Assembly: GCA_030653545.1 (NCBI GenBank)
Contig: JAURZE010000033.1
Span: 1-64,000 of the forward strand
Direction: 5' to 3'
DNA from: Nitrospira sp.
GTDB taxonomy: Bacteria > Nitrospirota > Nitrospiria > Nitrospirales > Nitrospiraceae
Length of the DNA stretch: 64,000 nt
The notes below the pieces were generated by a model that worked only from the letters and a program-made list of their open reading frames with translations, ran no database searches and was not told the DNA's origin. The translations under genes and the position numbers were made by a program. Shown here in pieces: positions 45,001 through 52,666 of this stretch (positions are counted from its first letter, which is position 1; each line of letters begins with the position of its first letter).

Positions 45001-45855
45001 CTACTTCGCAGCATCCAGGGCACATCGAAACCCGACCGTCCGATCTTCAAACTCCGGCTCCGCTGAAAATCGAGCCGTCACGCGCAATGCCGTTGGCAGA
45101 TCCGCCCACGACCCACCACGAATGACCCGTTTCTCCCCGCTTTTCGGACCCAGGGGATCAGCGTCAGGGCTCTTCTGATAATACTCACGATCGTACCAAT
45201 CGTTCACCCATTCAGCTGCATTTCCGGCCATGTGCGCAAGGCCGTACGGGCTCTTGCCCCCCTCCTTCAATCCATGGCGAACACTCATTCCCTCCAGTCC
45301 GCTGCCGACCGGCACCAAGGTAATGGCCTCACTCACCCAAAGACCGCGATTGTAGTTCGCAATATCAACAAATGGCTGCATCGCCCCCCAAGGATATCGC
45401 CGGCCATCCGTCCCCCGCGCCGCCTTTTCCCATTCAGCTTCAGAGGGCAATCGTTTCCCTGCCCATGCACAATAAGCGGCGGCTTCCGTCCAGGTCACTC
45501 CCACGACAGGGCGATCCTCGAGAGAACGCCCCGAATCCTCATCTGTGGGTACCGGATCCCCGCGCTTGCCCAGCTCAAGAAATTGCTGATACCGCCCGGA
45601 CGTGACCTCATATTGATCAATGTAAAACGCCTTGATGGTCACCGTGTGCTCGGGCCGTTCATTCGGCAATCCTTCATTGGCGCCCATGAGAAAAGGCCCG
45701 GCGGGAACCAGGAACATCGGAGCACCATCTTTGCCTTTGACGGCTTCTACAGATTTTGGCGCAGCGCCGTTCGAAGAAGACAGATCAGCCGCCTCAGCGA
45801 ATGACAGTGCCGCCACCATTCCAACTACCAGGCTGCAACAAACTCCCCATTGCAT
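45001..45855 (-). CDS. Secreted SUMF1/formylglycine-generating-enzyme-like protein
   Basis: A 284-aa protein from ATG 45855, chosen because AGGGAGA lies 8 bases upstream and the first 22 residues form a signal peptide (ending SFAEA). The FGE-sulfatase/C-type-lectin-like fold is clear: PAGPFLMGANEGLPNERPEHTV, YEVTSGRYQQF, VTWTEAAAYCAWAGKRLPSEAEWE, NAAEWVNDWY and RVIRGGSW to GFRCAL. It lacks a convincing pair of catalytic cysteines, so true formylglycine activity is doubtful. Many such periplasmic relatives are linked to respiratory or metal enzymes. Confidence 0.85.
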   Translation of the reverse strand: MQWGVCCSLVVGMVAALSFAEAADLSSSNGAAPKSVEAVKGKDGAPMFLVPAGPFLMGANEGLPNERPEHTVTIKAFYIDQYEVTSGRYQQFLELGKRGDPVPTDEDSGRSLEDRPVVGVTWTEAAAYCAWAGKRLPSEAEWEKAARGTDGRRYPWGAMQPFVDIANYNRGLWVSEAITLVPVGSGLEGMSVRHGLKEGGKSPYGLAHMAGNAAEWVNDWYDREYYQKSPDADPLGPKSGEKRVIRGGSWADLPTALRVTARFSAEPEFEDRTVGFRCALDAAK

Positions 45856-45998
45856 AGTCCGTCTCCCTGTTGCACGCACTACCACCACTACGCATACGCG
45901 GCTGACGAAGAAAGTGTACCCGGCAGGATCCGCAAACACAACGGGAACCCCTTGGGATGCGGAGGAATGCTGAAACAGGCTTCGAGCTGAAGGATGGT

Positions 45999-46076
45999 TG
46001 GTGTCCCCAACGGGATTTGAACCCGTGTTACTGCCTTGAAAGGGCAATGTCCTAGGCCAGGCTAGACGATGGGGAC
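45999..46076 (-). tRNA. tRNA-Glu (anticodon TTC)
   Basis: A complete cloverleaf on the minus strand. The acceptor stem is GTCCCCA/TGGGGAC, with encoded ACCA at the 3' end (46002-45999). The anticodon loop CTTTCAA lies between TTGCC and GGCAG, giving anticodon TTC. The T-arm is CGGG-TTCAAAT-CCCG. The 78-nt gene stands alone between the SUMF1-like and lipoprotein genes. Confidence 0.95.
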
Positions 46077-46279
46077 ATATGAACGACGACAGTGGCAAGG
46101 AACGCGGGAGTTGTATCACACTCGCGAACGCCCTGTCACTACGCCTTTCTGCACCACCGGCACAAGGCCGATCCAAACCGCCGACACCGTCCGATACCGA
46201 TCTCAGGATTGAATGTGGTAGACTCTCTCGTCCAACGGCCAATCTCCAGATTTGACCGTTCCGAGAAAGGATGCTGCTC

Positions 46280-46762
46280 ATGGGTAGATCAACCTTACAT
46301 TTCGCTACCGCTGGCCTTGGAGCCCTGCTGGCACTCAGCTTCGGGTGTACCCACGATACCTATCAACAGCGGGCCGACATCGTGAAAGACCATGTCGAAG
46401 CGTTCTACTCACACCTGAAGACTAACCACGTCGAGGCGGCCGTGCGCGAGAACGAGCAGATTGAAGCCATGGCGAGTCAGATGGGGGAGACTGTTCGGAA
46501 GCGGGCACAGCTGCAAGGCACCACGCAAGTGGAACGGGAGTTTGCCTTGATGAAAACGGCCAATGAAGCGGCGGCGCAAAACTGGCTCGCACTGGGCCAA
46601 TATTTCTCGATAAAGAAGCAACACGCGCAAGCACGCGCCACCTATCAGAGAATCGTCGATACCTATACCAACCCTACTGACCGTTCATACCGCGAGCAGG
46701 CTCAGCGGGCGCTGAAAGACCTCGAGATCTTGTCCCCGCCCACAACCCAGGCGCTTCCCTAG
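46280..46762 (+). CDS. Small TPR-like lipoprotein, function unknown
   Basis: A 160-aa protein from ATG 46280, with AAAGGATG upstream. The lipoprotein signal ends LSFGC (lipobox). The remainder is alpha helical and ends in a TPR-like pair (NWLALGQYFSIKKQHAQARATYQRIVD). I do not recognise a named family. It is followed 24 bp later by a second lipoprotein gene, so the two probably form a small envelope operon. Confidence 0.7.
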   Translation: MGRSTLHFATAGLGALLALSFGCTHDTYQQRADIVKDHVEAFYSHLKTNHVEAAVRENEQIEAMASQMGETVRKRAQLQGTTQVEREFALMKTANEAAAQNWLALGQYFSIKKQHAQARATYQRIVDTYTNPTDRSYREQAQRALKDLEILSPPTTQALP

Positions 46763-46786
46763 CCTTGCCGGCCCGATATCGCGACC

Positions 46787-47380
46787 ATGCGCTGGATCTA
46801 TAGATTTCCCCTTCGCACTCGATTCTTGATAGACGGATGGATGGGCACCTTGCTGCTCATCCTCACTACCCTGCCGGGATGCGTACATCGGATTGAAGTC
46901 CATCCGGTCCCGAGCCATCCAGCAAGCAACTCAATTCCCCGCTCACTGCAAGTGGGGATCAGCAGCTTGACGATTCAAGGTGCCGATCACATGCCGGGCA
47001 TCACGCTGCTGGAATGGCGCACTCCGGATCTCTCCCGCGCCACAATGGAATACATCCGCAACCGAGGCACCTTCGCGTCAGTGTCCGGAGGACCTGCAGA
47101 TCTGGCCATGAAAGTGACCGCCAGGCTCTCAATGATCGCACGGGGCCCCTACGTCTACCACGTCCGCCTCCAGGCAGATATGGGAACAGCGACAGAGCCG
47201 ATCAAGTCCTATGATGTGCAACGATCTGCGACCGGATCCTCTGCGCGGTGGATCACGGCATCCGATCGCGATCCCATTGAGGCGGCCCTCCAGTTAGCAC
47301 TGGAAGACCTCCTCACGAATATCGAATCGGATCGTTCGTTGTATCTGGTCAAAGAACCGGTCAGAGGCAGTACGCCCTAG
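46787..47380 (+). CDS. Lipoprotein, function unknown
   Basis: A 197-aa protein with an N-terminal hydrophobic stretch and lipobox LPGC near residue 29-32. The body is beta-rich with one alternating region (LQVGISSLTIQG...) and ends RSLYLVKEP. It is not a family I recognise. It may be an outer-membrane assembly or LptE-like subunit, but this is a guess from size and lipidation only. Confidence 0.62.
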   Translation: MRWIYRFPLRTRFLIDGWMGTLLLILTTLPGCVHRIEVHPVPSHPASNSIPRSLQVGISSLTIQGADHMPGITLLEWRTPDLSRATMEYIRNRGTFASVSGGPADLAMKVTARLSMIARGPYVYHVRLQADMGTATEPIKSYDVQRSATGSSARWITASDRDPIEAALQLALEDLLTNIESDRSLYLVKEPVRGSTP

Positions 47381-47422
47381 CTTGTCGCCGTCACGGCAAC
47401 ACAGCTTCTCTCGAGCCTACCA

Positions 47423-48082
47423 CTACGCAGATTTTGCTTGGACAAACTTTTCCCAGGCCTGCTTCGCTACCAAGGGAGCAGCCTCGACGTAATCCGAACA
47501 ATCCAAGCGCAATGATTGATCCGCCAGCGGGACATCAATGAACTGGCAATGGTGAGAAGCTGCGCTATTTGGATGAGCGTTGGGGCTAAAATGCTCACAC
47601 GACACGCACATCCGCGCCACAGGAATCTCGCCCTGCAATTGCAGCGCTCGAATCATCTTGACCAGAATGGCAAGAAGACTGGCCTGCTCCTGCCCCGACA
47701 ACTGCTGCGTCGCGGCCGCTAACGCTTCCGGCCATCCCGTTCCCACCTGACTGGCCTTCATTCCCTTCGCAGTCAAATGCACCGTCACCACCCGATTATC
47801 CTCATCAGACCGGCGGCGCCGCACCAACTGCTTCAACTCCAGCGTACGAATGACCTCCGATGCCGTTGGAAGCTTGACGGAGAGCTCTCTCGCAATGACC
47901 GACACCATGGCGCAACGATTGGGCTGCGTTCGCAAGAAGGACAAGACCTGTACTTGTAGTGGCCCAACCCCCTGCCGTCCCTGTCGACGCCATGGCCGGC
48001 TCTTCATCGCCAGGCCAATCTTCGATAGACCCGTCACCAATCGCCCCGGTAGCTCGTCTCGATCAATCTTAATCAATGGCAT
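47423..48082 (-). CDS. MarR-family transcription regulator with Cys-rich C-terminal extension
   Basis: A 219-aa protein from ATG 48082 (GAGGGA six bases upstream). The winged helix (about 45-125) includes VISVIARELSVKLPTASEVIRTLELKQLV-type recognition helices and RRRSDEDNRVVTVHLTAKG. The C-terminal about 50 residues carry CVSC, HHC and DC motifs, a pattern seen in a proteobacterial MarR subgroup that may bind zinc or an Fe-S cluster. It is the last gene before the tRNA-linked island at 48276. Confidence 0.82.
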   Translation of the reverse strand: MPLIKIDRDELPGRLVTGLSKIGLAMKSRPWRRQGRQGVGPLQVQVLSFLRTQPNRCAMVSVIARELSVKLPTASEVIRTLELKQLVRRRRSDEDNRVVTVHLTAKGMKASQVGTGWPEALAAATQQLSGQEQASLLAILVKMIRALQLQGEIPVARMCVSCEHFSPNAHPNSAASHHCQFIDVPLADQSLRLDCSDYVEAAPLVAKQAWEKFVQAKSA

Positions 48083-48275
48083 GTCATGTCCCTCGCTCAA
48101 TGTGTGGGGAACCTACGTATGGCGGCCAGTGTATTGGTTGCATTATTGGGGCGTCAAGCCACCCCCTCTTTTTTCCTGACGAAGGGACCACAGCAGTCTC
48201 ATTAGTGTGTGTTAGTGCGCACTGACGCAGAATCGACGTGAGAACCATCCCACATGACGGATGCCATTCACAACG

Positions 48276-48320
48276 TGGTGAGCCGGCTGGGACTCGAACC
48301 CAGGGCCCTCGCCTTAAAAG
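48276..48320 (-). other. tRNA-Lys(TTT) 3' fragment, island attachment site
   Basis: On the minus strand this 45-nt segment reads as the 3' half of a tRNA: anticodon loop CTTTTAA, 3' anticodon-stem strand GGCGA, variable loop GGGCC, T-arm CTGGG-TTCGAGT-CCCAG, acceptor CCGGCTC, A, CCA. The 5' half is missing, and the bases upstream (GGAA) do not pair with GGCGA. This is the classic displaced 3' end left when an element integrates into the anticodon loop of a tRNA gene. The rebuilt full gene should lie beyond the right edge of the window. Confidence 0.75.
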
Positions 48321-48449
48321 TTCCAAAAGACAGATAACACTTACGGCTTGATTTTGCAAAGGTTTCCCCACCATTCCTTTAATATCAGGCCTTTAGGCTG
48401 TTCTCACTTTCTCCATTGATTCTGATTGGTCTTGGCCATTATGGAAATT

Positions 48450-48468
48450 TTTAGCACAAATTTAGCAC
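48450..48468. repeat. Paired TTTAGCAC direct repeats near the att site
   Basis: Two identical 8-bp copies of TTTAGCAC start at 48450 and 48461, an 11-bp (one helical turn) spacing. They lie about 130 bp inside the island next to the tRNA scar. They could be arm-type binding sites of a tyrosine integrase. The surrounding 48321-48671 region has no gene I can support. Confidence 0.4.
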
Positions 48469-48671
48469 ACTGATAGTTTGTAAAATGAGAACCGCAATTG
48501 TTCAGCATTTGCGCCATCAATAAACCGTGCTGAACTACTTCCTTTTTCGCCACTCCTACAGCGGCTTATTCGTGAAACGCAGTGAAGTGATCGTATCGAG
48601 TGCCACTTTAGGCACGTGCGAAATATCAGGAGTTGCGCCGATGCAACTCTTGATTTCATAAGGGATCACTT

Positions 48672-48848
48672 CTACGGTTCTTTGGCGTCGGGTTCTTTGG
48701 GATCCGATACAACTATAAGCAGCGTACAAATCGGCCCGAAGAACAATGATCCAAACCACCACCCTAAGCCACTCCTGCCTTTAGTCTGGGCAAGACCGGA
48801 ATTGATGAGCGAAAGAGTAAACCAGCCAACGGCAAATTCACCCTTCAT
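48672..48848 (-). CDS. 58-aa small membrane protein, possible cassette gene
   Basis: A short frame starting at ATG 48848 with GGAGG eight bases upstream. It begins MKGEFAVGWFTLSLINSG and contains GLGWWFGSLFFGP followed by a TM helix (CTLLIVV). The stop is at 48672. It follows an integron-like core site (GTTAGCC, 48883-48877) by 28 bases, the usual position of a cassette gene. A second coherent frame, shifted by one base, continues directly after it (about 48674-48556, VEVIPYEIKSCIGATPD...), so the original gene may have been longer and is now frameshifted. Confidence 0.55.
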   Translation of the reverse strand: MKGEFAVGWFTLSLINSGLAQTKGRSGLGWWFGSLFFGPICTLLIVVSDPKEPDAKEP

Positions 48849-48876
48849 GAGTTGCTCGCCTCCACCGTTTTGAATC

Positions 48877-48951
48877 GGCTAACGTTCCGCATAACCGGCT
48901 GGCAATGAAGCGCAGCGAAATTACCAGTCCGAGTTGATGCGGTTGTTAGGC
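48877..48951 (-). other. Integron-type attC recombination site
   Basis: Read on the minus strand: GCCTAAC (48951-48945) fits the inverse core RYYYAAC, and GTTAGCC (48883-48877) fits GTTRRRY except at position six. Between them a 16-nt arm (48887-48902, CCGCATAACCGGCTGG) pairs with 48924-48942 over all 16 bases. Three unpaired bases lie in the opposite arm (48928, 48932, 48936), the extrahelical bases that set attC strand polarity. The 75-bp size and a 21-nt variable loop are normal. The site begins 8 bp after the 1180-aa gene's stop, as in a mobile gene cassette. Confidence 0.78.
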
Positions 48952-48958
48952 ATTGAGA

Positions 48959-51900
48959 TTACTCATCTTCCCGGTCTTTGTGATCGCTAATTATTCGTTC
49001 AGCCTCTCGGTCATAGCTGTCTGCTAAGCCTCTCAAGGTAACGGCAAATCGTTGAAAGCCAGCGTTCTCTATTTCCTCGGCTTTTCTTCTGAACTGTTCG
49101 GCTAGTTCCCTCTCCGGCTTTCCAGTTGGGTCAACCCAATGAACACCTCGTGAGTTGTATGTCCCCGTTCTGAAACCGTTGCGTATGTTATCTGCTTCAC
49201 GGTCGTTCAATGCGGCAGCTACAGCACGGCGTATCCACAATCCGTCTGGATCGGGTGGGGTATAAATCAATACTTCGCCAATATTGATGAGTGCAACTTC
49301 CAGGTGGCCGGATTCTGTACAGAATGCCTTTACGCTTTGGAGCCATTCGGTGAAACGCTTTTCGCTAAACGTTCCATCTTTTTGTGTCCCCGGCGGTGTC
49401 TTCCACTCATGCAACAGCCGCCAGGCATTTGTTGCAATTGCCTTTGATTCCTCGGAGGGTTTTATCGACGACTGATCTTCTTTCTTGGATCGGTAGATCA
49501 GTCGAATTACCTCGCAAAAGAACTCGGGGTCATTGGCCAGCCTGCTTTCAAGGAGTTGAGGCGCGGCACCTCTATGACCGTCGAGCAAGGGAACATATGC
49601 CCACTCGACTCTAAAGAGGTCATCCTGGTTAACCGAAGGCTCTGCCTGAAGAAACTTGATCAATTCGACGATGTGGTACCCGTCCATGGCGTAGCTAGGC
49701 TCACCGGAGGAAAGCGCTGCGAGCAACGCTCGAACACATTGATTAGTATCGATCGGCTGCTTGGCATGCCGCATCCTGTTCAGGCAGTTGATTGCCGCGT
49801 GTGGTCTACCATGCTCAATGAGCTTCTCAATAGCAATGTCAAGATCGCCATCGGCCTGATAAGCATTGGCGTCGGTGCGGGTCCAATACTCACTCTCGTG
49901 CATCTGAAGCCACTCAGAAGCGCGATCCCATGCTTCCTTGATAAATGGCAAACAAGCCAGGAATTGTCCTGCTTGCTCTGGCGTCCAATCAGATTTATCG
50001 ATGTCGTCGCACCACTCCCAACCTTTGAGGTGGTAACGCTGCCAGATAAAACCGCTCACCAATGCCTTGCGCTTATTGTCCGGTGTATTCAGAAAGTGAG
50101 GCAAAATGGTTCGCTCAATTGCTGCATCGGCAATAACGCCAAGTGCGTACCCAACCTGACCGGGTGAAGAAGCGGATTCGGCAAATCGGATTACACCCTC
50201 TGCGCCATATCGATGAAAGATTTCCGAAATGGCCGCTTCACGACGCGTGTTGAGTTTCTTTCGCTGCTCTTCCCAATCGCCGTTCTCTTCGTAGAGATCA
50301 AAATCACGATCTGTAAAGAGGTGCTGATATAAATTGAACGGGTTCGTCGGGGCGAGTTGTTCGGCCACTTGTTCAATACGGGTAATCAGTTCGTCGGGCA
50401 ATGCCCATTTAGCATCGAAGAACCGCCGGTGTTTATTTGTGAATTTCGTTAGACGGTCCCAAATCGAAAGTCGTTGCTCTTCAGGAAGTTCTGAAATGGG
50501 CTGGGAGGCAAGAGTCTGGAGCAGTTGATCAAAAGCAGGCTTAGGCAGGTTATCGAAATGGTCAATCAATGCGGAAAGCCGAGCGGTATCTTGGCCTGCG
50601 GCAGCCACCGCAAGCTCCGCGTAAAAAGATGCCTGCTGCCAGTATTCCTGATGCGTAACGCCTTTTCCCCAATCATCGGGGATTGTCTTGCGCCAGCTTG
50701 GTTTGTGCGATCCAAAAGAGGTCTGGTGCTGGCCGGGCAGAAGCTGAATGATCAGATTCCAGGCGATATTCGGCCATTCACTAAGAATTGTCCGCACCGC
50801 CACCTTGCGCTTGTCAACTGATGCCAGCGTTTGCGGCAGCCAGGGCAGCAAAATGGTTGCAAGCGAATTGGATGGGCGATTGGCCCACTGGCCTCCGGGG
50901 TCATGGCTGGCAAGTTCGCCAAGCGCAACACAGACACGAACCAGATATTGGTCATCCCAGGCCAGCCCTTCCAACGCCCAGAGCAGGCCGGTTAAATAAT
51001 TGCCACCGGTGATGCCGTTGCCTTCTTGGGAAAAAAGCTCATCAAAGGGACAGGGTGTCTGACGCATCGCCTTCTCGACCGCATCAAGAAATTCACCGGG
51101 GGCGGCTTCGGCCAGGGTGGGCAGTAAATCGTTCAGGCTTCCCCACAAAAACCAGTCAGCGTTAGTCAGGAGTTCACGTATCACCAGCACGCTGGTTGCT
51201 TCAGCTTTCCCTTGGGAGCAGTTACCGCACGCGTGTGGCTGGCTGCCCAGAATTGCCAAACCATCAGCGATGCCTTTTCGCAATACATGTGAACACTTCA
51301 GCACCTTGCCATGAATGCTTGCCGCGTATCGCTCTTCAACAGGCAGTTCAAAAGAGGGGTCTGGCTCCTTCAGTACGGAAATAGCCTGCGACCTGAATGC
51401 ATCGAGGTTCTGATTAAGGATACGCGATCCCAGCAGGTTCCAAAGCTCGGCTCGATTAACAACTTTCCAGATGCCGTTTTTAAGTGACAACGGGCTATCA
51501 GGGCAATGCAATATTTCCCGCGCCTTCTTTAGCCACTCGTCATAACTGATGCCGAGCAGTTGGGTTATTGCCTCAAGGTCGCATTGACTCTTGTCTTGCC
51601 AAGCGCCAATTAAAACTGCCAAAGCCAGATAGGTAGCGTCCGGGTGCTGAGTCCAATCGGTTTTAGGCTTATCTTGTGGCGCCTTGAACTCCTCAGGAAT
51701 CTCCACCACGGCCTTTTGTTTAAAGGCATCCAGCAGATCGTCCGGCATCTTTCCGGGTGTGATGGTGCCGGCATCCTGATTCCACGTTTGTACGATATCG
51801 ACAACCCTTGACCAGACCCACTGCGGGTACTGCTGCTGGAATTGGGAAATATGGGAATGCAGCAGAGACAGGACAACACCGAACTCGTTACCAAGATCGT

Positions 51901-52501
51901 AGCCGAGTAAATGGAAGGTGTTCAGAAAGGCATAGAGTTCGTCCTTCGAAATATCCTTGCCACCGTTTGCTGTTTTCAGGTGGTACTGAATGACCTCAAG
52001 TTTCTCGGTGCTCTTTGCTGGGCTGAAATTTGCCTGCTGGACGTTTCTGAAAAACTCATCAACGTTCTTGGAGTGCCTCGCCTGGTTCAAAAGCCATTGC
52101 ACAGTGTGTGCATCGGTCGCGCTGAGCGGGCCTGTGATTAGTGCAATAACATCCTTGTTTCTCGTGAACACCTTGGGATTATTGAAATCATTCCACGCAG
52201 CCTGCATCACCTCCCCAAACAGAGCGCTGCCTTGCGTAATGGCAATGGAATGCTTGATCTGCCCGAGAAGTTTCCGCCGTTCCTTACTGTCTACGTTTTC
52301 TACGACAACAATAAGGTCGTCTGTATCGACGCCGTCAATCTTGCCCTGAAGTTTGATTTCCCTAATGGGCCAGCAGGGAAGACAGGGGGCGTGTCCCCCG
52401 GTGAGCATTAACGCGACAAATGACGCCTGTACGTGGGCTTCAAAATGAACCCCGCCGCCTCCAGTGGAGAATGGATTGCTTAGTGTTTTCTTCTTTGCCA
52501 T
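48959..52501 (-). CDS. Putative nuclease/helical-repeat defence protein, 1180 aa
   Basis: A very large cytoplasmic protein. Residues 1-130 begin NPFSTGGGGVHFEAHVQASF and carry E21, D61/D62 (GVDTDDLIVVVE) and Q81-x-K83 (GQIKHS), the D...(E/Q)xK arrangement of DUF4297/Cap4-like PD-(D/E)XK nucleases at the front of anti-phage proteins. From about 280 onward it is a long run of probable helical (ARM/TPR-like) repeats, with no P-loop NTPase motif that I can find. It is flanked by a core site at 52533-52527 and an attC at 48951-48877, as if it were a giant integron cassette. The start lacks a Shine-Dalgarno. Function is inferred and no name is assigned. Confidence 0.72.
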   Translation of the reverse strand: MAKKKTLSNPFSTGGGGVHFEAHVQASFVALMLTGGHAPCLPCWPIREIKLQGKIDGVDTDDLIVVVENVDSKERRKLLGQIKHSIAITQGSALFGEVMQAAWNDFNNPKVFTRNKDVIALITGPLSATDAHTVQWLLNQARHSKNVDEFFRNVQQANFSPAKSTEKLEVIQYHLKTANGGKDISKDELYAFLNTFHLLGYDLGNEFGVVLSLLHSHISQFQQQYPQWVWSRVVDIVQTWNQDAGTITPGKMPDDLLDAFKQKAVVEIPEEFKAPQDKPKTDWTQHPDATYLALAVLIGAWQDKSQCDLEAITQLLGISYDEWLKKAREILHCPDSPLSLKNGIWKVVNRAELWNLLGSRILNQNLDAFRSQAISVLKEPDPSFELPVEERYAASIHGKVLKCSHVLRKGIADGLAILGSQPHACGNCSQGKAEATSVLVIRELLTNADWFLWGSLNDLLPTLAEAAPGEFLDAVEKAMRQTPCPFDELFSQEGNGITGGNYLTGLLWALEGLAWDDQYLVRVCVALGELASHDPGGQWANRPSNSLATILLPWLPQTLASVDKRKVAVRTILSEWPNIAWNLIIQLLPGQHQTSFGSHKPSWRKTIPDDWGKGVTHQEYWQQASFYAELAVAAAGQDTARLSALIDHFDNLPKPAFDQLLQTLASQPISELPEEQRLSIWDRLTKFTNKHRRFFDAKWALPDELITRIEQVAEQLAPTNPFNLYQHLFTDRDFDLYEENGDWEEQRKKLNTRREAAISEIFHRYGAEGVIRFAESASSPGQVGYALGVIADAAIERTILPHFLNTPDNKRKALVSGFIWQRYHLKGWEWCDDIDKSDWTPEQAGQFLACLPFIKEAWDRASEWLQMHESEYWTRTDANAYQADGDLDIAIEKLIEHGRPHAAINCLNRMRHAKQPIDTNQCVRALLAALSSGEPSYAMDGYHIVELIKFLQAEPSVNQDDLFRVEWAYVPLLDGHRGAAPQLLESRLANDPEFFCEVIRLIYRSKKEDQSSIKPSEESKAIATNAWRLLHEWKTPPGTQKDGTFSEKRFTEWLQSVKAFCTESGHLEVALINIGEVLIYTPPDPDGLWIRRAVAAALNDREADNIRNGFRTGTYNSRGVHWVDPTGKPERELAEQFRRKAEEIENAGFQRFAVTLRGLADSYDREAERIISDHKDREDE

Positions 52502-52526
52502 CTACGGCCACTGCCCGGATTCTTAT

Positions 52527-52544
52527 GCCTAACAATGTTTAGGC
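52527..52544 (-). other. Integron core site with partial attC arm
   Basis: On the minus strand GCCTAAAC (52544-52537), ATT, GTTAGGC (52533-52527). GTTAGGC is a perfect GTTRRRY core in the expected place just ahead of the 1180-aa gene. A complete attC arm that would pair with it is not visible within about 150 bp upstream. It may be a truncated attC or a secondary insertion site. Confidence 0.5.
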
Positions 52545-52666
52545 GGACCCATATAAGAACCAGATCTGTCATGTTCTATCCGCGTAACACACCTTTAATG
52601 ATCGTGAACAATATCTCATCATCGACGTGGGATACGGAGTGCTTTTGCGGTTGGCTCCGTCCTTCA

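Noticed and set aside
45856-46281. 142-residue N-terminal extension of the SUMF1-like protein
   Set aside because: It would run through the tRNA-Glu gene. The ATG at 45855 has a good ribosome binding site and a signal peptide.
48321-48470. A tyrosine integrase gene was expected next to the tRNA scar
   Set aside because: No integrase motif (R...HxxR...Y) is readable in any frame here. It is probably at the other end of the island.
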